Shown piece after piece: positions 6,961 through 15,400 of a stretch of DNA of 22,418 nucleotides. Under the pieces are notes generated by a model, which saw only the letters and a program-made list of their open reading frames with translations, was not told the origin of the DNA and did not search any database. Positions within the stretch are counted from its first letter, which is position 1. Every line of letters begins with the position of its first letter. The translations under genes and the position numbers were made by a program. This DNA is from Aquimarina sp. (GTDB lineage: Bacteria > Bacteroidota > Bacteroidia > Flavobacteriales > Flavobacteriaceae). The DNA lies in NCBI GenBank assembly GCA_002697475.1, contig NZVW01000090.1, forward strand, positions 1 to 22,418. The letters are read 5' to 3'.

Positions 6961-9786
6961 TTAATGCGCCTCCAGCCAATTGTTTCCAGTACCCATATCT
7001 ACCTCTAATGGGACCTCTAGCGTATACGCATTTTCCATTTCGGATTGAATCATGGTTTTAAGCTCCTCCAATTCGGGCTTGTAGGCGTCAAAAACCAATT
7101 CATCATGTACTTGCAGTAGCATCCTGGTTTTGTAATTACCTTCTTTTAGCTTTTTGTGGATATTGATCATCGCGATTTTGATGATATCAGCGGCGCTTCC
7201 CTGTATAGGTGCATTGACAGCATTTCGCTCCGCAGCTCCGCGTACTACTGCATTAGCAGAGTTGATATCCTTAAGATATCTTCTTCGGCCTAAAACGGTC
7301 TGTACATATCCATGCTCTCTGGCAAAATCTACCTGATCACTGATGTAATTTCTAAGCTTAGGGTAGGTTTTATAGTAGGTATCTATTAACTCTTTGGACT
7401 CACTACGGGTTAGATCGGTCTGATTACTTAAACCAAAGGCAGAAACGCCATATATGATACCGAAATTGACCGTTTTGGCATTACTACGCTGTTCTCGGGT
7501 AACCTCTTCAATAGGCACATTAAACACTCTGGATGCTGTAGAGGCGTGAATGTCTTCACCTTTCTTAAAGGCTTCAATCATCGTTTCCTCCTTGCTTAAT
7601 GCGGCAATAATGCGAAGTTCTATCTGAGAGTAATCGGCTGCAAGTAATGTGTATTCATCGTTTCTGGGAACAAAAGCTTTTCTAACTTCTCTGCCTCGTT
7701 CTGTTCGTATCGGGATATTTTGCAAGTTAGGGTTATTAGAACTAAGTCTACCTGTGGCTGCTACAGTCTGCATATAATCCGTATGTACTCTATGTGTAGA
7801 TTCATTAACCTGTGACGGCAAAGCGTCTACGTAGGTACTTTTTAATTTGGATAATCCTCTATAATCTAATATATCCTGAATGATTTGATGATCTTTTGCT
7901 AAATAGCTCAGTACATCTTCAGCAGTAGAATATTGACCCGTTTTAGTCTTTTTAGGCTTATCTACAAGCTTCATCTTTTCAAAAAGGATAACTCCTAACT
8001 GTTTTGGAGAGGCGATATTAAATTCTTCTCCCGCAGCTTTATATATTTGGGCTTCAAGATTTTTAATATCATTATCCAGTTCTTCTGATAATGAGGCTAA
8101 AAAGTCCTTATCTAAGTTAATACCTTCAACTTCCATAGCTGCCAAAACCTTTAATAGTGGGATTTCTATGTCTTCAAAAAGCGAAAGCGTTTTAGCTTCT
8201 TCTAACTCAGGAGCAAAGTGCTCTTTTAGCTGATACGTAATATCGGCATCCTCAACTGCATATTCTGTTTGTTGCTCTAAGGGTACACTTCTGAAAGATT
8301 TTTGATTTTTACCTTTTTTGCCAATAAGTTCTGTGATAGAAACAGGTGTATAGTTTAGATAAGTCTCAGAAAGTACATCCATGTTATGACGCATATCAGG
8401 ATTGATAAGATAGTGGGCTAACATGGTATCAAATAGTTTTCCTTTTACCTCTACATTGTACTTAGCTAATACCTTAATATCATATTTAAGATTCTGACCA
8501 ATTTTTTCGATCTCTTCAGATTCAAAGAATGGTCTTAGCTCTTCAATAAATGATTGTGCTTCTTCTTTACTTTCAGGAAAAGGTATATAAAACCCTTTAC
8601 CGGCCTCCCAACTAAAGGCAATTCCTACCAGTTCTGCGGTTAGGGGATCTAAACCTGTGGTTTCCGTGTCAAAACAAACACTTTTTTGCTTTAACAGATT
8701 CTGGATAAAAAGTTTCATTGCCATTCCAGGCTGAACAGTTTGGTAAAAATGTTCAGTATTCTCGATAGTTTTTCTTGAAGAATACTCTTCGATTTCCTGG
8801 GTTTCACCATCCCCTCCAAAAAGTGAAAACTGTCCGGCTCCTGCCTGCGAGGCTTGTTTTTTTGCGGTAGGGGTGCTGGTTACCTGAGTAGTAGAGACAT
8901 CTTCACCAGAAAAGATTTTGATAAATTGATCTTTAAGTCTTCTGAACTCTAATTCTTCAAAAATTTCCTGAACTTTCTGTGCGTCCGGTTCAGATAGTTC
9001 ATAGTCCTTTGCGTCAAACTTTACGTCACAATCAATAATGATAGTCGCCAGTTTTTTAGATAGAAGTCCTAATTCTTTGTTTTCTTCTATCTTTTCTTTC
9101 ATTTTTCCCTTTAACTTATCGGTATTAGCTAAAAGCCCTTCCATAGACCCAAATTCCGCTATAAATTTCTTGGCAGTTTTATCACCTACGCCTGGTAATC
9201 CAGGGATATTGTCAACAGAGTCACCCATCATACCCAGATAGTCAATAACCTGTTCAGGGCGTTCTACTTCAAATTTCTTTTGTACTTCAGGGATTCCCCA
9301 GATTTCTATTCCGTTACCCATACGAGCCGGGCGGTACATAAAAATATTTTCAGAAACTAACTGGGCATAATCCTTATCAGGAGTAACCATATAGGTTTGA
9401 TAACCTTCTTTTTCAGCTTGTTTTGCTATGGTACCGATAAGATCATCTGCTTCAACTCCGGATCTTTCGATAATGGGAATATGCATTGCTTTTAGGATTT
9501 CCTGAATAATAGGTACAGCAATACGAATAGCCTCAGGGGTTTCATCTCTATTAGCTTTATATTCAGGAAACATTTCTACTCTATCGGCACTTCCGTCTTT
9601 ATCAAACGCTACTGCCAGATGATCAGGTTTTTCTCTTTTGATGACATCAAAAAGTGAATTGACAAACCCCATTATTGCAGAAGTGTCTTGACCTTTTGAG
9701 TTTATTCTGGGATTTTTGATTAATGCGTAATAACCACGAAAAATTAAGGCATAAGCATCCAGAAGAAAAAGACGTTTTTGTGACAT
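6961..9786 (-). CDS. polA: DNA polymerase I
   Basis: A 941-residue three-domain Pol I for Okazaki-fragment maturation and repair. Residues 1-~290 are the 5'-3' exonuclease (LFLLDAYALIFRGYYAL; VEADDLIGT; MMGDSVDNIPGLPGVGDKTA). A ~60-residue low-similarity linker follows. Residues ~360-540 are the 3'-5' exonuclease with the proofreading set intact: D373-T-E375, D436 and Y509-A-V-E-D513. Residues ~545-941 are the polymerase: motif A D718-Y-S-Q-I-E, the O-helix R767 to Y779 (KTVNFGIIYG, Phe775 at the sugar-selectivity position) and motif C H894-D895-E896. Length is close to the E. coli enzyme (928). It lies downstream of a separate minus-strand RNA that ends about 96 bases before its ATG. Confidence 0.98.
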   Translation of the reverse strand: MSQKRLFLLDAYALIFRGYYALIKNPRINSKGQDTSAIMGFVNSLFDVIKREKPDHLAVAFDKDGSADRVEMFPEYKANRDETPEAIRIAVPIIQEILKAMHIPIIERSGVEADDLIGTIAKQAEKEGYQTYMVTPDKDYAQLVSENIFMYRPARMGNGIEIWGIPEVQKKFEVERPEQVIDYLGMMGDSVDNIPGLPGVGDKTAKKFIAEFGSMEGLLANTDKLKGKMKEKIEENKELGLLSKKLATIIIDCDVKFDAKDYELSEPDAQKVQEIFEELEFRRLKDQFIKIFSGEDVSTTQVTSTPTAKKQASQAGAGQFSLFGGDGETQEIEEYSSRKTIENTEHFYQTVQPGMAMKLFIQNLLKQKSVCFDTETTGLDPLTAELVGIAFSWEAGKGFYIPFPESKEEAQSFIEELRPFFESEEIEKIGQNLKYDIKVLAKYNVEVKGKLFDTMLAHYLINPDMRHNMDVLSETYLNYTPVSITELIGKKGKNQKSFRSVPLEQQTEYAVEDADITYQLKEHFAPELEEAKTLSLFEDIEIPLLKVLAAMEVEGINLDKDFLASLSEELDNDIKNLEAQIYKAAGEEFNIASPKQLGVILFEKMKLVDKPKKTKTGQYSTAEDVLSYLAKDHQIIQDILDYRGLSKLKSTYVDALPSQVNESTHRVHTDYMQTVAATGRLSSNNPNLQNIPIRTERGREVRKAFVPRNDEYTLLAADYSQIELRIIAALSKEETMIEAFKKGEDIHASTASRVFNVPIEEVTREQRSNAKTVNFGIIYGVSAFGLSNQTDLTRSESKELIDTYYKTYPKLRNYISDQVDFAREHGYVQTVLGRRRYLKDINSANAVVRGAAERNAVNAPIQGSAADIIKIAMINIHKKLKEGNYKTRMLLQVHDELVFDAYKPELEELKTMIQSEMENAYTLEVPLEVDMGTGNNWLEAH

Positions 9787-9881
9787 AATCGAGTAAGAAA
9801 TTTAATAATCGCAATATAAAAATTAGAAATCCAAATTCTATGGTCTTTGGCGTAATTCTATAAGTTTTTCAAAACCTTAAG

Positions 9882-9916
9882 AAAAAAGAAATGCCGTCAA
9901 GGACTGACGGCATTTC
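9882..9916 (-). terminator. Intrinsic terminator of the RNA upstream of polA
   Basis: GAAATGCCGTC (9888-9898) and GACGGCATTTC (9906-9916) form a perfect 11-bp stem with a 7-base loop; six A on the plus strand (9882-9887) give a T6 run on the minus strand. The plus side lacks a T-run, so it acts on minus-strand transcripts, ending them before polA. The rest of the 9787-10168 gap, outside this RNA and the hairpin at 10144, shows nothing I can name. Confidence 0.88.
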
Positions 9917-10017
9917 GCCCCAAAATAAAATTGATAACTATGTTATCAATTATCTTATATATTTTAATCTATAGATGAATTCAATTTGCTTTCCTAATAT
10001 GCCTAAGCACTTAGGGG
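9882..10017 (-). ncRNA. Structured small RNA upstream of polA (6S-type candidate)
   Basis: An independent minus-strand unit: promoter-like boxes at 10018-10048 and a very strong terminator at 9882-9916. The ends pair: minus-strand TTCGCCCC (10014-10021) with GGGGCGAA (9914-9921), 92 bases apart. Inside is an AT-rich region with a perfect 9-bp hairpin (ATTGATAAC 9930-9938 / GTTATCAAT 9942-9950) on one side and CCTAA/TTAGG (10002-10006 / 10011-10015) on the other. A closing stem around a large bubble with side hairpins recalls 6S RNA, of which a flavobacterial form (6S-Flavo) is described. No clear ORF is present. The predicted start site (~10012) would cut most of the 5' arm of the closing stem, which weakens the 6S reading. 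Confidence 0.5.
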
Positions 10018-10048
10018 CGAAGGTACGAATAATTATTTTTTATCTAAA
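10018..10048 (-). promoter_or_regulatory. Promoter-like boxes for the RNA upstream of polA
   Basis: On the minus strand TTTA (10045-10048), then 19 bases, then TACCTTCG (10018-10025). Each box differs from TTTG / TAnnTTTG by one base, with exact spacing. The start would fall near 10012. Confidence 0.5.
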
Positions 10049-10143
10049 GAAAAAAATAGTAAGAATTATATTGATATAACTCCAAAAAAATGATTTTCTT
10101 ATAATGTACAGGTAAAGATCGTTAATTTTAACTTAAAAGCTTC

Positions 10144-10176
10144 CTATTGGGTAAAACTCCCAATAGTTTTGTTGTC
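10144..10176 (+). promoter_or_regulatory. Hairpin with T-rich tail in the metallophosphoesterase leader
   Basis: CTATTGGG (10144-10151) and CCCAATAG (10159-10166) form a perfect 8-bp stem with a 7-base loop, followed by TTTTGTTGT. The shape is terminator-like but the T-run is interrupted. It ends 23 bases before the chosen ATG. It could attenuate the gene or fold the leader. No convincing promoter was found just upstream. Confidence 0.45.
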
Positions 10177-10189
10177 AAAGAAAGTTACT

Positions 10190-11428
10190 ATGCGTTGGAT
10201 CATACTTGTGTCATTATATGTTTTGGTTGAGATATATGCCTATCAGGCAATTAGAACCATTACTAAAAATCAAGTTATTCAAATAGGATATTTGGTTATT
10301 TCTGTGCTTCTAATTAGTTATGTGATTTATGTTTTTGCTAATTATGATCGTAGCGTGGGACCTACCAAGTATACACTAAGGGCTAGTGGTATTTTATTTA
10401 CTACACTGGTGCCTAAGCTTATTTTAGTACTTTTTATGTTTGGTGAAGATATTATCAGAGTATGTGTGGCGTGCTATAATTATTTTAGTAATACCTTTTT
10501 TGAAGGAACAGCACCAAAATACTTACCGGATAGAAGAAAGTTTGTTAGCCAAATAGCTTTAGGAATTGCAGCCATTCCTTTTGCAGGATTGCTTCATGGA
10601 ATTTTTAGAGGAAAGTATAATTATAAAGTCATAACTCACGTACTTCATTTTGATGATTTGCCTGACGCATTTGATGGATACCGAATAACACAAATTTCTG
10701 ATATACATTCCGGGAGTTTTGATGAAAGAGAAAAAATTGAATATGCAGTCGATTTAATTAACGAACAGGAAATGGATTTACTTCTTTTTACTGGGGATAT
10801 TGTAAATACCGTGGCTGAAGAAATGGATGAATGGATTGATACCTTTAAAAGATTGAAAACTCCTAAGCACGGTAAGTTTTCTGTTTTAGGGAATCATGAT
10901 TATGGTGAATATGTTACCTGGGAAACGCAGGAAGAAAAGGACGCCAATTTTGAAGCTATTAAAGATGTGCACAGAAAAATTGATTTTAGGCTGTTGCTTA
11001 ATGAAAGTGAATATGTAGAACAGGATGGGGCACGTATTGCAATTGTGGGGGTTGAAAACTGGGGGCATAATTTTAAAAAGGCCGGAGATCTTACTAAGGC
11101 TTCAGAAAATATATCAAAGGATGATTTTAAAATATTATTAAGTCACGATCCTTCTCATTGGGAATATGAGGTTAAAAACCACGACGACCACTATCACTTA
11201 ACCTTAAGTGGACATACACACGGCTTTCAGTTTGGGATAGAAATCCCTGGTTTTCTAAGGTGGAGTCCTGTGCAATATGTCTATAAACAATGGGCAGGGA
11301 TGTATTCTGAAATGGGTAAATATCTTAATGTTAATAGAGGTTTTGGTTTTCACGCATTTCCCGGTCGAGTAGGTATTTGGCCTGAAATAACTGTTATAGA
11401 ATTGAGAAAATCTAAAGCTGTCACTTAA
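10190..11428 (+). CDS. Membrane-anchored metallophosphoesterase
   Basis: A calcineurin-like phosphoesterase of 412 residues from the ATG at 10190; a TTG start 21 bases upstream is less likely. Three N-terminal hydrophobic helices (about residues 3-23, 30-50, 70-90) are followed by a basic RRKF and a fourth hydrophobic stretch, then the catalytic domain. The two-metal site is complete: D171-x-H173 (SDIHSG), G202-D203 (FTGDIVN), G234-N-H-D237, H319 (LLSHDPSH) and G341-H-T-H344. The arrangement resembles YkuE/YaeI-type enzymes, some of which act on UDP-diacylglucosamine or other lipid-linked phosphates outside the cytoplasm; the substrate is not shown by the sequence. It lies 71 bases upstream of a thioredoxin-fold gene on the same strand with no terminator between. 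Confidence 0.92.
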   Translation: MRWIILVSLYVLVEIYAYQAIRTITKNQVIQIGYLVISVLLISYVIYVFANYDRSVGPTKYTLRASGILFTTLVPKLILVLFMFGEDIIRVCVACYNYFSNTFFEGTAPKYLPDRRKFVSQIALGIAAIPFAGLLHGIFRGKYNYKVITHVLHFDDLPDAFDGYRITQISDIHSGSFDEREKIEYAVDLINEQEMDLLLFTGDIVNTVAEEMDEWIDTFKRLKTPKHGKFSVLGNHDYGEYVTWETQEEKDANFEAIKDVHRKIDFRLLLNESEYVEQDGARIAIVGVENWGHNFKKAGDLTKASENISKDDFKILLSHDPSHWEYEVKNHDDHYHLTLSGHTHGFQFGIEIPGFLRWSPVQYVYKQWAGMYSEMGKYLNVNRGFGFHAFPGRVGIWPEITVIELRKSKAVT

Positions 11429-11499
11429 TTAAGATAAAATAGTATATTTACAATGTTTAATTTAGCGTTATAGTTGTATAAAGCTTAAAAAAATAAACA

Positions 11500-11796
11500 A
11501 TGTCGAAGTTTGGAGAATTAATTGATCTTGAAATTCCCGTGCTGTTAGATTTTTATACAGAATGGAATGAACCATCTGTAGCCATGCATCCTGTTTTAAA
11601 GGATGTGGCAGCTGCCTTAGGGGATAAAGGTAAAGTGATTAAGATTGATGTTGATAAAAATGAAGAGCTTGCGACGGCCCTCAGAATTAAAGGACTACCT
11701 ACCTTGATGATCTACAAAAAGGGGGAGATGGTATGGCGTCAGAGTGGGGAGCAGGATGCTAATACACTTATTGGTATAATGAAGGAGTACTATTAA
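11500..11796 (+). CDS. Thioredoxin-fold protein without cysteines
   Basis: A 98-residue thioredoxin-fold protein that keeps the general pattern: VLLDFYTEW leading into the active-site loop, IKIDVDKNEELATALRIKGLPTLMIYKKGE with the cis-proline (Pro67), and a closing helix. Where thioredoxins have W-C-G-P-C this protein has W22-N-E-P-S26, and it contains no cysteine at all. It cannot therefore perform thiol-disulfide exchange; a binding, scaffold or chaperone-like role is the remaining option. There is no signal peptide, so it is cytoplasmic. Likely co-transcribed with the metallophosphoesterase. Its stop overlaps the convergent deacetylase gene by 4 bases. The ordered, intact reading frame argues against decay. 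Confidence 0.88.
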   Translation: MSKFGELIDLEIPVLLDFYTEWNEPSVAMHPVLKDVAAALGDKGKVIKIDVDKNEELATALRIKGLPTLMIYKKGEMVWRQSGEQDANTLIGIMKEYY

Positions 11797-12449
11797 AAGG
11801 TTATTCTCCTAAACTCATAATCTCTCTTAGTAAAATATTCTAAAATTTTAGGTAAAGTTTTTTTTAGATTCTTTTCAGCCTTAAGACTATCGTGAAAAAC
11901 AATGATGCTTCCATTTGTAGCATTGTTTACTACGTTCTTATAATAGTAATTTTCATCTGGGTGATCCTGTATCCAATCTTTTGCTAGAACATCCCAAAGT
12001 ATTATTTTAAATCCCATTTTTCTTAGAGCTGTGAATTTGGAGTAACTAAGATGTCCATAAGGAGGTCTGAATAATTTGCATTGAGGAAGTTTCGGTGCGT
12101 GAAGCTGTATTTCTTCTTGACATTTTTTTATGTTGTCTAAATAGGTTTTAAAGTCAGTTTTCCATGCTTTTAGATGATGATAAGTATGGTTGCCTATGGA
12201 GTGGTTGTTTTGGATTATTTCTTTAAAAATATCAGGATGTTTTTTGATATTATCACCGATACAGAAAAAAGTGGCTTGCACATCATATAATTTCAACTGA
12301 TTCAAAACAAATTCAGTAACACCTGGTATCGGTCCATCATCAAATGTAAGATATATCACTTTTTCAGACTTTGAAGCAGGTAAGCTCCAGATGTACCGAG
12401 GGAACAGCAGCTTTAATAGTTTTGGTGTTTTAGCAGGTATAAATCTCAT
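11793..12449 (-). CDS. Polysaccharide deacetylase (CE4 / NodB fold)
   Basis: A 218-residue carbohydrate esterase family 4 protein that would remove N- or O-acetyl groups from a glycan. All five motifs are present: T35-F-D-D-G-P40 (catalytic Asp37, metal Asp38), H88-T-Y-H-H92, R128-P-P-Y-G132, LWDVLAKDW (151-159) and VFHDS with His186-Asp187. No signal peptide or clear membrane helix is seen, although residues 9-22 are hydrophobic and basic, so location is uncertain. It lies just downstream of the DUF2723 gene on the same strand, but the terminator of that gene ends about 8 bases before this ATG, leaving no room for a separate promoter. Expression may depend on read-through or on a promoter inside the DUF2723 gene. 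Confidence 0.93.
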   Translation of the reverse strand: MRFIPAKTPKLLKLLFPRYIWSLPASKSEKVIYLTFDDGPIPGVTEFVLNQLKLYDVQATFFCIGDNIKKHPDIFKEIIQNNHSIGNHTYHHLKAWKTDFKTYLDNIKKCQEEIQLHAPKLPQCKLFRPPYGHLSYSKFTALRKMGFKIILWDVLAKDWIQDHPDENYYYKNVVNNATNGSIIVFHDSLKAEKNLKKTLPKILEYFTKRDYEFRRITF

Positions 12450-12456
12450 AAATCAA

Positions 12457-12483
12457 AAAAAGCCTTTGATGTAAAGGCTTTTT
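12457..12483 (-). terminator. Terminator after the DUF2723 gene, abutting the deacetylase start
   Basis: AAAAAGCCTTT (12457-12467) and AAAGGCTTTTT (12473-12483) form an 11-bp stem with a 5-base loop. On the minus strand it ends in a T7 run that stops a few bases before the deacetylase ATG (12447-12449). It is intrinsic in form on both strands. Confidence 0.85.
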
Positions 12484-12489
12484 AAATAT

Positions 12490-15400
12490 TTAATTAACTA
12501 TTGAATCATTGAGCGAATCTGGTAGCTCTTGAGAATTTTGGAATTCTTTCAAGAGATCTTCTTCTTGCTTTCTTATGGTTTCAGGATCATCATATTCTTC
12601 ATCAGAAGAGTATAGTCTACTGAACATTCTTAAGTTTCGGTTAAATTCCTCAACTTCTTTGTCCATAATTTCTCGATCCTGATTGATTAAAAGCAGATCA
12701 ATTAAACTACGATATCTTTCTACATTAGTTACGATTTCCTCGGCATAAGAGTATTGTCTTTCAAGATTAAGACTTCCGAAATAGTTCAGCTGTTCCTGAT
12801 ATTTTTTGGCTACCTGAGCCCAAATTTCTCTTGCTTTTTCCTTTTCTCCTATTTCGTAATATCCGGAAATATATGGTTCTACCAAAGTATAGTATTCATA
12901 ATACTTTACAGGTAGCTTTTCCATACCTAAATCTAAAATTTCTTTGGCTTTATTTATTTTCTTCTCTTCAATAAGAGCTTCGACTAGCCTTGCAAGATTA
13001 CTTCTGTAGGTAATAGCATTTTTACGTGTTTCAGGGTCGTGATAGATATCAGGACTTTCACTATTTCCCCAATCCCAACTTTTTACATTATCATACATCA
13101 CATCTGTATCTATGCGGCCCATGTCAAAAGGATTTCTTCTGTCAATAGGGGTGCGTATTGGAACAAGTTTGTAAGTAAGACCGTCTAATTGAAGATAATC
13201 TTTCATCCATAAGTAGTCATCATCACCAAAACTACCTCCGGTAAAGTAAATAGGTCTTTCCCAGTTATTATTAGCAATGATGTCCAGCATCATAAGTCTG
13301 TTTTTGAAAAGGATACTTCCTTTAAGATGTATGTCTATATAGGGAACTATTAGATCTGCATCTTTTGGGGATACAATACCATTTTTAAGAACAGCTTCTT
13401 TATCAACGGGGATACGGATGTGTTGTGTAGGGAATGTGTTTACATATTTACCACTACCTACTTGTCCTTTGGTTCTCTTATCATCTGTTTCTATCCATCT
13501 AAGCCAGTTTTTAATAAGCATAGTGTCATTGGTAACAGGTTTGTAATAGATAGCATCATTGTTCCCATATGCATAGAACTTATGTTCAAACTGTGATGGA
13601 ATAGGCTTACTATCATAGGCAGCTCTCTTCATCTGATCAATATACCAGGCAGTAGCAAATAAACTTGTATTTATAGTACGTACATCCGTACGATACCCTT
13701 CTATTTCCTGAGCATACCAAAGCGCAAAAGTATCGTTATCACCTATGGTAAAGAGAATAGCATCTTCCTGACATGATTGGAGATACATTTTTGCCATAGC
13801 CTGTGCCGTATAACGATCCGATCGATCGTGATCATCCCAGTTTTGAGCGGCTAACAATACAGGAACCGCTAACAAACAAATTGTCGTAACGGCTGGAGCT
13901 AAAACTTTTGGTTTAATAGCTTTTCTTAAAAGATCGAATAATGCATAAACACCAAACCCTATCCAGATAGCAAAAACATAAAATGAACCTACTAAAGCAT
14001 AATCTCGTTCTCTTGGTTCAAATGGTCTTTCGTTAAGATAGATCTTTAATGCTAATCCCGTGAACAGGAAAAACACGAGTAGTATCCAGAAATTCTTCTT
14101 ATCTCTACTGGCTTGAAAAACTATTCCAAGTAACCCTAATAGAAGAGGTAAGAAATAATACGTGTTTCTTGCTTTGTTTTTTAAAGCATCGCTAGGTAAA
14201 TTATCCTGAGATCCTAATCTTGCCTGATCAACCAGTGGGATACCGCTAAGCCAGTTACCATGAAGGTCCGATCCTTGCCCCTGTACATCATCCTGTCTTC
14301 CTACAAAATTCCACATAAAGTACCTCCAGTACATATATCCCATCTGATAATCAAATAGATAATATACGTTGTCCCAAAAAGAAGGTTTCTCAACATTGAG
14401 ATATTCTCCAAATTCTCTTAAAAAACGATCGTAGTCCTCATTGTCCAATTTTCCGGTAGCATACTCTCTTCTGAATTGCGTTACAGCATTGAGTAATTCA
14501 TCTTCATTTTGATATTCAGCCTTTATGGTAAATTTTATAGGGCCAGTATATTCCATATAGTTAGCAATGTGTTCTGTACTCCACATTCGCGGTAATATGG
14601 ACTTATGAGCATCATCTATATTTTGTTTCGCATTTTTCCAGTCGTTGATGATTTCATATTTTCCGGTTTCTTCATTCTTCTCATAGATAGGCTTATCATC
14701 TTCATATGGATTATCCGGATCTAACTGACCATAAATTTCAGTAAACTGAGGGCCATAGAATAAATGGGTTTCAGGATATTGTTCCAGATTGTAATATGCT
14801 AATAATTCCCTTGCGTTATTAGGATTATTTTCATTAATAACCGTACCGGCGTTAGCTCTTATTGGTAACATTATCCAACAAGAGAATCCAATAAATATAA
14901 ATACAACACATAAGATGATTGTGTTGAGTAAAGGATAATCTTTCTTTCTTGTATTTTTTAGTAAGAAATAGAAAAGTGCAATAATAACTAACCCCAGGAA
15001 GATAGTTCCGGAGTTGAAAGGTAGTCCAAATGTGTTTACAAACATCACCTCAAACCATCCGAATAACTTTAAAGTAGATGGAAGAAGTAGCTTAAATATA
15101 AATAACAATATGGCTACCACAGTTACATTGGCAATAATGAAATTTTTAATAGTAATTTCTTTATAGTTTTTGAAGTAATACAGTAAACCGATCGCAGGTA
15201 TAGACAACAGTCCCATAAAATGAACACCAAAAGAAAGCCCTACAATAAAAGCAATAAGAACCAACCATTTATTACCTCTTGGTTTGTGCATATCACGCTC
15301 CCATAATAATCCGAGATAGAATAGTACAGCTAGTATACAAGTGGCCATAGCATACACTTCTGCTTCTACAGCATTAAACCAGAAACTGTCAGTAAATGTA

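Noticed and set aside
10169..10189. TTG start for the metallophosphoesterase
   Set aside because: It begins just after a terminator-like hairpin; the ATG at 10190 directly starts the first membrane helix.
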